Of a stretch of DNA of 44,126 nt, positions 17,763-24,490 are shown in pieces. Numbering within the stretch: the first letter of the stretch is position 1; each line of letters opens with the position of its first letter. The stretch covers positions 1 through 44,126 of the forward strand of contig CAZXSK010000032.1 in assembly GCA_964642855.1 (NCBI GenBank), read 5' to 3'. The stretch comes from CAZXSK01 sp964642855. Its GTDB lineage: Bacteria; Planctomycetota; Phycisphaerae; SM23-33. Both the position numbers and the translations under genes were made by a program. Below the pieces are notes generated by a model. The model was not told the origin of the DNA. It saw nothing but the letters and a program-made list of their open reading frames with translations, and did no database searches.

Positions 17763-20456
17763 TCAGTCCTGTGCTCTCAGATCATAGCAGTAGACGCCCT
17801 GGGCTCCGCGCACGATCATCCGGCCGTCTGCCAGAACGCGCGGGCCCACGATGGGCCAATAGCCGGTCGTCGGTGCGTTCATCACGCTCCATCGCGCCCC
17901 GGCCGGGATGATCTTCCTGCCGTCGAGCCGGTAATAGTCCAGGTCCATTTGGCTGTGCGACGGATCGGCGAGGATGATAATTCGGTCGCCCATCAGCTGG
18001 ACCGTGCCGTTCGAATTGGCTGGAGCCTTGCTGACGACCTTGCCCGTGTCGGCCTCGATGGCGTAGATGTGCTTCGTGCGAACGTTGCGGTAGTAGAACA
18101 GGCCATCGCGGTACGGCGGCGCGGAGCGTTTGGGCTGGTAACGGTCGTTCAACCCCCATATCCGTTTCGCCCCCTCCGGCGAGAGTCGCCAGGCGACCAT
18201 GACGCGCCCCAGGTCGTCCTTGTCGTGAACGGCCGGGTCGGGCAGGTCCAGCAGTTTTCCGCCCTTGCGGGCGATGTCGACCTGCACTTCGGTCAGAAGC
18301 ACGTCCCCGCCGAGAGACATCGTCGTATCGTTCTCATGCTTCCGTCCGGCCAGGCCGCTCAGCGTCCAGAGCACCTTGCCGTCCTTCGGGTCGATGCAAC
18401 GGACCTCGCCGTCGCGGTTGTTGGCGATCAGGTACGTCTTGCCCTGGTGCTTCCATTCCAGCGGGGTGGCGGTGCCCGAGCCGGCATCCTCGATCCGCCA
18501 GAGCTCCTTGCCGTCTTTGGCGTCGCGAGCCAGCAGGTCACTGCCGGCCGAGGCAATCACCTTGCCGTTCGTGATGCGCGGAACTTCGCAGTAGCCATGG
18601 CCCTGCACCCAGAGCACCTTGCCGTTATCGGCGTCAAAGGCCCGCATGCGATTGTCCGAGCCGACGCCGAAGACCTTGCCCTCTCCCGCGCACAGCCAGG
18701 CGGTGTAGGGGCCTCGCTTCGTGCTGCCGGCGGTGCCCATCCGGTAGCCGTCCACACGCGGCAGGACGGTCTTCCACAGCGTCTGGCCCGTGGCGGCGTC
18801 GAGACAGAGCACAACGTCGTCGTTCTTCGTCGCCCAGAGCAGGGGCAACGTCTGGATGCCTTTCTCGGCGTATTCCTTGATGACCTTGGGGTTGGGCGGG
18901 CTCTTGGCGGGCTGGACGTAGAAGAGGTAGACCTTGCCATCATACAGAATCGGCGTGCTGCCTCCGGAGGCGAACCCGCGTTCCTTGAACCGACGGATGT
19001 TGCTCTCGCCGTACCGGTCGACCTGGCAGCGCCCCGGGTAGGTCCGCTCGCTTGCCCAGACCAACCGGGCGTCCCGCAGCGAATCGATGAGCGCATTGCC
19101 ACTGGAGTTTGCGACGAGGCTGGGGTTCGGCCCGGCAAAGCAGGGCCAATCGTACTTGCTGTCGATCGCCTCCGCCTTGCGCAGCCTCGCCTGACCGACA
19201 GCAACGCCGCGAAGCGCACCGCTGGTTTCCTCGACCTGACCCCATGTGCCCGCATAAGAACCGGTGACGGAATCGTCGGCAATCTTCAGGTCCAGGTCAT
19301 AGGTCTCACGCAGGGTTTTGTCCCTGACCAGTGCGCTTCCAAGGGGAAACTCCAGCTCGACCGGGCCGGTGATCCGGCCGCCTGAAATCTGCAGCTTGCC
19401 AACGTCCGCCTTGCCCAGCGTACTGAGGTACCCTCGAACGTGCCCGCTGACGATCTTGTCACCCCTGCGAACCAGTTCCAGCGTCGGCGTGGTGCGACCG
19501 GCCACGGCCTTGGGCATCGCGAATGTCAGTACCTGCGTATCCGCCTTCGCTTTGGCATCTTTCGGGGTGACCGTACCCAGCAGGCTCCTTTCATGATTCA
19601 CCCGCTTGCCATCCATGAAGCTGTCCGCCGTGCCGCTTACCGTGTTGCCCGACAACGTCGCGTCGAGCTTCAGGACATATCTCCCCTGCTTGACCGCTTT
19701 GCCGGTTACGTCGATGTCGATCGTGCCGGTCAGCTTCTCGTCGGTGAATTCCAACTTGCTGCTGACAACCTTGGCCTGGAACTTGTCATGCTTACGGCAG
19801 GCGACCGCAGCAGCCTGCAGCTTGCCGTCGCGAAACGTCAGTTTCACCTTGCCCCGACCCCAGCGGTCGACGTGCTGGAGCACGTACACGATTCGCCGCG
19901 TCTCCATCTCCGCAAGCACGGTTCCCTGTGTTCGCGCCAGCGGGCGGACCGTGCCCGACACCGCTGCCGTCAGCTCCTGGCCGCCAATCAATGTCCACGA
20001 TAGATCGGAGGGTTTGAGGATCAGTTCTTTGCTGGCGATCTTCAGCGGGCCTCGCTCGGCGATTCGGCTGCTGAACGTGCCCGTCCAAGTCGAGTCCTTC
20101 AGCTTGGCGTCGAGCGTGACCTCGGCCAGCCAGTACCGCTTCTCGCCCGGGTACTGGAACGTAATGTCCACGCGGCCGGTGAGATGATCGCCTTTGATCT
20201 TCAGCTCTTCCCAGTCCATGCGGTGGTCGAGCTTCCCGAATTTGTTCAGCAGGGCCCACGCCTGGCGGATCTGCCCGTCCTGAACGCCGAGGTACAGGGT
20301 GATGTTGGAACCGTCGCGCAGGATGCCCGGGATGTGCAGCGTATGGCGCGTGTACGAACCGGGGCGGTCGACTTCCACCTCGCGATGCTGCTCTCCGCCG
20401 GCGGGAACGGCCAGTGCCAGTGCCAATATCGTCGAAAACCAGAGCTTGGCTCTCAT
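17763..20456 (-). CDS. Secreted PQQ-type beta-propeller protein with N-terminal LTG-type beta modules
   Basis: 897 residues from the ATG at 20456, preceded by AAAGGAAAG; the much longer open frame upstream runs antisense through the regulator gene and is rejected. The signal peptide is MRAKLWFSTILALALAVPAGG. Residues ~25-470 contain about four repeats of a beta module, each marked by a 'LTGxVDI' strand (KGDHLTGRVDITF, DEKLTGTIDIDVTG, GGRITGPVELEF). Residues ~490-897 are PQQ-like propeller blades (CLDAATGQTLWKTV, AFDADNGKVLWVQG, CIDPKDGKVLWTL). First gene of the operon, with the related protein 44 nt downstream. Likely periplasmic or cell-surface; catalytic activity is unproven. Confidence 0.85.
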   Translation of the reverse strand: MRAKLWFSTILALALAVPAGGEQHREVEVDRPGSYTRHTLHIPGILRDGSNITLYLGVQDGQIRQAWALLNKFGKLDHRMDWEELKIKGDHLTGRVDITFQYPGEKRYWLAEVTLDAKLKDSTWTGTFSSRIAERGPLKIASKELILKPSDLSWTLIGGQELTAAVSGTVRPLARTQGTVLAEMETRRIVYVLQHVDRWGRGKVKLTFRDGKLQAAAVACRKHDKFQAKVVSSKLEFTDEKLTGTIDIDVTGKAVKQGRYVLKLDATLSGNTVSGTADSFMDGKRVNHERSLLGTVTPKDAKAKADTQVLTFAMPKAVAGRTTPTLELVRRGDKIVSGHVRGYLSTLGKADVGKLQISGGRITGPVELEFPLGSALVRDKTLRETYDLDLKIADDSVTGSYAGTWGQVEETSGALRGVAVGQARLRKAEAIDSKYDWPCFAGPNPSLVANSSGNALIDSLRDARLVWASERTYPGRCQVDRYGESNIRRFKERGFASGGSTPILYDGKVYLFYVQPAKSPPNPKVIKEYAEKGIQTLPLLWATKNDDVVLCLDAATGQTLWKTVLPRVDGYRMGTAGSTKRGPYTAWLCAGEGKVFGVGSDNRMRAFDADNGKVLWVQGHGYCEVPRITNGKVIASAGSDLLARDAKDGKELWRIEDAGSGTATPLEWKHQGKTYLIANNRDGEVRCIDPKDGKVLWTLSGLAGRKHENDTTMSLGGDVLLTEVQVDIARKGGKLLDLPDPAVHDKDDLGRVMVAWRLSPEGAKRIWGLNDRYQPKRSAPPYRDGLFYYRNVRTKHIYAIEADTGKVVSKAPANSNGTVQLMGDRIIILADPSHSQMDLDYYRLDGRKIIPAGARWSVMNAPTTGYWPIVGPRVLADGRMIVRGAQGVYCYDLRAQD

Positions 20457-20505
20457 CGCAGTGCTTCCTTTCCTTTGTGTGTTGAGCGGCCCTCGGCAAA
20501 CGTTG

Positions 20506-20534
20506 ATGATCCCAAACCAGAACAACGGATGCAA
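20506..20534 (-). promoter_or_regulatory. Promoter of the PQQ-propeller operon
   Basis: Read on the minus strand: TTGCAT (20534-20529), a 17-bp spacer, then GATCAT (20511-20506), 50 nt before the ATG at 20456. The -35 overlaps one of two direct repeats that may bind the divergent AraC-type regulator. Confidence 0.5.
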
Positions 20535-20564
20535 TCTATCGAAACGGCACGAATCTATTATAAT
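20533..20564 (+). promoter_or_regulatory. AraC-type operator direct repeats and -10 element of the regulator gene
   Basis: AATCTAT occurs at 20533-20539 and again at 20552-20558, a 19-bp period, the layout of an AraC-family site with two half-sites on one face of the helix. TATAAT (20559-20564) follows at once and lies only 6 bp before the ATG at 20571, so the transcript would have little or no leader. No good -35 is seen for the plus strand, as expected if activation is needed. Confidence 0.5.
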
Positions 20565-20570
20565 GGCTCC

Positions 20571-21446
20571 ATGCCTGCGAGAAAGGACAGTCCGCTGCTG
20601 ATGGGAACCTGGCGGTACGCCCCCCTGATTCACTGGGCCGATAACAACCGCATGCACGCTCGCGGGATCCATATGCAGATCAACACGGAGTGCTATGAGT
20701 TGCTGCACGTAGAAGCCGGGCAGGTTGAGATCGCCGAGGAAGGGCGGACCAAGCGGATCGTCCCGCCAACAGCGATCCTCCGTCTGCCGAAGCGAGGCCC
20801 GGCCGTTTCCGTCCCACCCGCCAGTTCGTTCATTCGCCTGGCTTTCGATGTCGTCCGCGTCGCGTGCCTGCGCACCTCGAAACGAAGCCTCTCGCACCGG
20901 ACGCCCAAAGCCCAGCCTCCCCCGGAACAGGTATGGGGAATCCGCCTGCCTGCCGTCGTTCCCGAGCCTCTTCGTGCATCCTGCCAGGTCATGTGCACCT
21001 ATTGTGCGGGCCAGTGGTGGCGGGGAGACCTGGAGTTCATGAATGCAAACGCCCGCCTTGGGCAGTGGCTGGCCGGCTTGATCACGCACATCGCCCAGGA
21101 GGACGGCGAACACGCTACCTCCTGGGTCGGCCAGAGCAAGGAGGCCCTGCGCCGATGCATCGACCAGCCCACCCGTGTCTGGCAGGTGGCGGAATTTCTG
21201 GGCATGAGCCGCAGCCGTTTCTCCGCACGCTTCCGAGAGGAAACGGGCGCAACGCCCAGCCAGTACCTCCGAGACCTTCGCATGCGGGAGGCCTGCCGGT
21301 TGCTGGCCATGACAGATTATCCGATCGCGAGAATCGCCGGCCTCTGCGGTTCGCGCTCGCCCAATACGTTCTGCAACCAGTTCCGCAAGCGGTACGGTCT
21401 CTCGCCAACCAAGTACCGCCGGCGGGAACGCACCGCCCAAGCCTAG
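20571..21446 (+). CDS. AraC-family transcriptional regulator
   Basis: 291 residues. The N-terminal ~160 residues form a cupin-like ligand-binding domain (ECYELLHVEAGQVEIAEEG). The C-terminal ~100 residues carry the two helix-turn-helix motifs of AraC/XylS proteins: VWQVAEFLGMSRSRFSARFREETGATPSQYLRDLRM and then IARIAGLCGSRSPNTFCNQFRKRYGLSPTKYRRR. It is divergent from the PQQ-propeller operon with 114 nt between, so it probably controls that operon in response to a sugar or other small molecule. No ribosome binding site precedes the ATG, and a TATAAT box at 20559-20564 suggests a leaderless mRNA. Confidence 0.92.
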   Translation: MPARKDSPLLMGTWRYAPLIHWADNNRMHARGIHMQINTECYELLHVEAGQVEIAEEGRTKRIVPPTAILRLPKRGPAVSVPPASSFIRLAFDVVRVACLRTSKRSLSHRTPKAQPPPEQVWGIRLPAVVPEPLRASCQVMCTYCAGQWWRGDLEFMNANARLGQWLAGLITHIAQEDGEHATSWVGQSKEALRRCIDQPTRVWQVAEFLGMSRSRFSARFREETGATPSQYLRDLRMREACRLLAMTDYPIARIAGLCGSRSPNTFCNQFRKRYGLSPTKYRRRERTAQA

Positions 21447-21828
21447 GCTGTTGCGGGTGGCGAAACGGGATCGTCGATGCCCCCGCCGGCCCATGCCTGC
21501 CCCATGCCGGCAACAGCCCCAACGCCAGTGCAGCCGTCTGACCGATGCCTGTTCGACGGTTCCTTGCTTCCTCCCCGGTAGTAGCTGTTCGATTCCAGAA
21601 CGGATACCCCGCGCGGCGTTTCTTTCCGCCACGGTGCGGTCCTGATCGTGCAACGCCCCCCCACCCCAGCGGGTTGCGTCCCAAGACGTGCGAGACACAG
21701 ATCGGCCTGGAGCCTACTGCCCGAAGCCGGTTTCTGCCGCTATCATAGCCGGGGTGAAACATCCTCCCTGCCGGGCGGTTGGGTAGGGCGAAGGAAGCGT
21801 TCCAGTAAACACCTGCCGGAGAGTTGGC
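21447..21828. other. Intergenic stretch before the ECF sigma unit
   Basis: 382 nt without a convincing gene; short open frames here have no recognisable family. It holds the second copy of the 20-nt repeat (21712-21731), immediately followed by a TATCAT -10-like hexamer (21741-21746), which may start the sigma-factor transcript. A 7-nt inverted repeat (CTGTTGC at 21448-21454 and its complement at 21510-21516) spans the start of the stretch. Confidence 0.5.
21712..21731. repeat. 20-nt exact repeat, copy 2
   Basis: Identical to 15075-15094. Here it lies just upstream of a -10-like hexamer of the sigma-factor unit. Confidence 0.6.
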
Positions 21829-22404
21829 TTGCAGGCCTTTACCGACGATCAACTGCTGCAGCAGTTTCGCGACGGTCAGACCGGTGCGTTCGACCTGCTG
21901 TTCGAACGGTACAACCGCGCCGTCTACGCGTTCGCGCTGTCGATGCTGCGCGATCCGTCGGCCGCGGAGGAAATCCTGCAGGAGACGTTCCTGTCGGTCG
22001 CCCGGTCGGCGAAGAACTACGACTCCCGCGGGCGCTTCCGGGCGTGGCTGATGCGCATGGTCCGCAACCGCTGTCTCAACTGGATCCAGTCGAGACGCGT
22101 TCGGCAGGCGGCATTCCGCGCCGGCGGCCTGGAGGGGGTGACCCCCACGGCCGGGACGCCTCCGCCGCACCGGCGGCTGGAGGAAACAGAGCAGCGCGAG
22201 GCGATCGAACAGGCGATCGCCCAGCTGCCCCCCCGCCAGCGTGAGGCGATCGTCCTCTACGCCTACCAGCAGATGAGCTATCAGCAGGTCGCCGAAGTAC
22301 TCGAGGCGCCGCTGAACACCGTCAAGACGTTGATCCATCGCGCGCGGGCAGGACTCGCCGAGGCCCTGGCGCGCGAGGAAGGAGAATTCAACCATGTACT
22401 GTGA
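21829..22404 (+). CDS. ECF-type RNA polymerase sigma factor
   Basis: 191 residues. Region 2 is clear (DQLLQQFRDGQTGAFDLLFERYN, then SAAEEILQETFLSVARSAKNYD, FRAWLMRMVRNRCLNWI) and so is region 4 (QLPPRQREAIVLYAYQQMSYQQVAEVLEAPLNTVKTLIHRARAGL). Sigma factors of this group direct polymerase to a small regulon and are held by a membrane or cytoplasmic anti-sigma protein. The start is a TTG with GGAGAG 5 nt upstream. The end overlaps the anti-sigma gene by 11 bases, so the pair is translated together. Confidence 0.93.
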   Translation: MQAFTDDQLLQQFRDGQTGAFDLLFERYNRAVYAFALSMLRDPSAAEEILQETFLSVARSAKNYDSRGRFRAWLMRMVRNRCLNWIQSRRVRQAAFRAGGLEGVTPTAGTPPPHRRLEETEQREAIEQAIAQLPPRQREAIVLYAYQQMSYQQVAEVLEAPLNTVKTLIHRARAGLAEALAREEGEFNHVL

Positions 22405-22861
22405 CATGACCACCGAACAGCTCGCCGCCTTCACCGCCGGCGACATGCCCGACGACCGCGCCGCCGAGATCCACCGCCATGTCAGCTCGTGCGACCATTG
22501 CAGGCAGCGGCTGGACGCGCTGGCCCAGGTCGACAGCTCGCTGCAGTCTCTCACGCCCCCCTCACCCCCGCCCGACGCACTCACACGCATCCGCAAGGTC
22601 CTCGACCGTGAACTCGCCGCCCAGCCGGCCGGGGAAATCATGACCCTCAAGGAAGTGGCCGAGTTCCTCCGCGTCGAGGACGACGACCTCCGCGACCTTC
22701 TCGGCGAGCTTCCCGCTTTCGAGATCGCCGGGCGCCTCCGCGTGCGGCGGCAGAAGCTGCTGGAGTGGATCGGCCAGCGGGAAGAGGAATACCTCCGCCA
22801 GACCGTCCAGAGCCACACCGCGCGCATCGTGACCGGCCGATTCGGTCAGGGGGTGGCATGA
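22394..22861 (+). CDS. Zinc-type anti-sigma factor fused to an excisionase-like HTH domain
   Basis: 155 residues. Residues 1-55 form a ZAS-type zinc anti-sigma domain with the motif His29-x3-Cys33-x2-Cys36 (HVSSCDHC). After a Pro-rich linker (~54-62), residues ~84-135 read as an HTH_17/excisionase domain (LKEVAEFLRVEDDDLRDLLGELPAFEIAGRLRVRRQKLLEWI), which normally binds DNA. No transmembrane segment is seen, unlike many anti-sigma factors, so the protein should be cytoplasmic. AAGGAGA lies 8 nt before the ATG. It overlaps the sigma gene upstream by 11 nt and the ATPase gene downstream by 4 nt. Confidence 0.85.
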   Translation: MYCDMTTEQLAAFTAGDMPDDRAAEIHRHVSSCDHCRQRLDALAQVDSSLQSLTPPSPPPDALTRIRKVLDRELAAQPAGEIMTLKEVAEFLRVEDDDLRDLLGELPAFEIAGRLRVRRQKLLEWIGQREEEYLRQTVQSHTARIVTGRFGQGVA

Positions 22862-24366
22862 TGGAACTCTCCACCGATCAGCACATTGCGTTCTGGGAGT
22901 CGCTGGGCGAGCAGATCGCCCGGGGCACGCCGTTGATCGAGGCGGTCCCCCAGGCCGCCCGCCAGGCCGACGACCCGCAACTGCTCCAGGCGGCCGGTCG
23001 CATCGAACGGGCATTCCTTGATGGCATGTCGATGTCCGAGGCCATGTGCGACGAACCCGAACTGTTCGACGCGGCGATCATCTCCGCCGTGGCGGAAGGC
23101 GAACGCACGGGCGAACTGCACGACGTCTGCAGCCGCATTGCCCGGGCGCTGCGCACCGGCGACGTGTCGGGGCTTTCACCGCGGCCAGAGGGGTCGTCTT
23201 CGGACATTGGCCGGTCGACGTTCATGGACCTCTTCGCCCGCGCGGTGAGCAACCGGGCGAGCGACATTCACATTCAGCCGGTCGAGGACGGGCGGGTGCT
23301 CGTGCGTTTCCGTGTCGACGGCGTGCTGCACGAGGTCGAGACCTTCAACCGTGCCCGCGGCGATGCGGTGACCGGCTGGCTGGAGCAGACCTGTCACCTG
23401 GACCCCGCAGCCGAGTTGCCCCAGGACGGCAGGCTGATGACCGACCACGACGGCAGGCGGTACGATATTCGCCTGTCGACCCTGCCGACGATCTTCGGCC
23501 AGCGGATGACGCTGCGGCTGCTGCAGCGTGATGACGTTCGCATGGGCCTGGACAAGCTGACACTCTCGGACGAGCAGGTCGATCGCGTGCGGAAGATTGC
23601 CCACAGCCCCGCGGGGCTGGTGGTGGTCACCGGCCCGACGGGCTCGGGCAAGACCACGACAATCTACTCGATGCTGATGGATCTCGACGCGTCGAAGATC
23701 AACGTGATGACCGTGGAGGATCCGGTCGAGCTGTCGCTGCCGAACGTCTCGCAGGTGGCGATCCGCCCGCAGTCGGGGCTGACGTTCTCGCGGGCGACCC
23801 GCCAGATGCTGCGTCACGATCCGGACGTGATGTTCGTCGGCGAGATCCGCGACCCCGAGATGATGATGCTCTGCGTGCAGGTGGCGCTGACGGGGCATTT
23901 GTCGATCACGACGCTGCACGTTGCGGACGCCATCGAGACCATCGAGCGGATGGTCCATCTCGGCGTCCAGCCGTTCCTGCTGAACTCGTCGCTGCGGGCG
24001 ATTCTGTCTCAGCGGCTGATCCGCCGCCTCTGCGAGCAGTGCCGCCAGCCGATCGACGTTCCCGCCCACTCCCTGCCGCCCCTTGCCGCCGACGTGCTGG
24101 AGGGACTGTCCGAGGTGCAGTTCTATCGGGCGGCCGGCTGCAGCGAGTGCCTGCACACCGGCTATCGCGGGCGGATCGGCGTATTCGAGATCCTCGAGCC
24201 GACCGACGCGCTTCGCGACGCCATCGCCGACGAGGCCGATGCCAGGCGCCTCCGCGAGGTCGCGCGGGCGGAGGGGTTCGAGTCGATGTTTGTCGACGGC
24301 CTGAAGCGTGCGGCTGCGGGCCAGACGACCCTGGAGGAACTGCTCCGCGTTCTGCCTCCGAGCTGA
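22858..24366 (+). CDS. GspE/PilB-type secretion ATPase with an N-terminal GspF-like domain
   Basis: 502 residues. Residues ~10-97 resemble one cytoplasmic domain of GspF/PilC (LGEQIARGTPLIEAVPQAARQADDPQLLQA, then FLDGMSMSEAM, ELFDAAIISAVAEGERTGELHDV), which in type II secretion and type IV pili is a separate membrane protein. The rest is a GspE-type ATPase: ASDIHIQP Asp box (134-141), Walker A GPTGSGKTTT (259-268), Walker B MFVGEI with Glu329, His box TGHLSITTLH (346-355), and the zinc motif Cys392-x2-Cys395 ... Cys428-x2-Cys431. It overlaps the anti-sigma stop as ATGA. No pilin, prepilin peptidase or secretin gene is nearby. Confidence 0.9.
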   Translation: MMELSTDQHIAFWESLGEQIARGTPLIEAVPQAARQADDPQLLQAAGRIERAFLDGMSMSEAMCDEPELFDAAIISAVAEGERTGELHDVCSRIARALRTGDVSGLSPRPEGSSSDIGRSTFMDLFARAVSNRASDIHIQPVEDGRVLVRFRVDGVLHEVETFNRARGDAVTGWLEQTCHLDPAAELPQDGRLMTDHDGRRYDIRLSTLPTIFGQRMTLRLLQRDDVRMGLDKLTLSDEQVDRVRKIAHSPAGLVVVTGPTGSGKTTTIYSMLMDLDASKINVMTVEDPVELSLPNVSQVAIRPQSGLTFSRATRQMLRHDPDVMFVGEIRDPEMMMLCVQVALTGHLSITTLHVADAIETIERMVHLGVQPFLLNSSLRAILSQRLIRRLCEQCRQPIDVPAHSLPPLAADVLEGLSEVQFYRAAGCSECLHTGYRGRIGVFEILEPTDALRDAIADEADARRLREVARAEGFESMFVDGLKRAAAGQTTLEELLRVLPPS

Positions 24367-24389
24367 CGGGGCGGTCGGGCGGAATCTTC

Positions 24390-24418
24390 TTGTCACCACC
24401 GGCCGGTGAATCTACGCT
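24390..24418 (+). promoter_or_regulatory. Promoter of the GH42/SGNH operon with a palindromic operator in the spacer
   Basis: TTGTCA (24390-24395), a 17-bp spacer and TACGCT (24413-24418) lie 72 nt before the ATG. The perfect 12-nt palindrome CACCGGCCGGTG (24397-24408) sits inside the spacer, the classical place for a repressor operator. The cognate repressor is unknown; the LacI/AraC hybrid at 28476 is one candidate. Confidence 0.5.
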
Positions 24419-24490
24419 CTGGGCCTGCAGGTGCGGGCCCTGTGACGGGCCGGCCTGCCCGGGAGTAGATCAGGGAGATTCGCCGCCGCC

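Noticed and set aside
20457..21698. Open frame continuing upstream of the PQQ gene for a total of 1311 residues
   Set aside because: It runs antisense through the AraC regulator, has no ribosome site, and the signal peptide with a good site at 20456 gives a better start.
22858..24366. A type II secretion or type IV pilus operon
   Set aside because: Only the ATPase is present; no pilin, secretin, peptidase or full GspF gene in the flanks.
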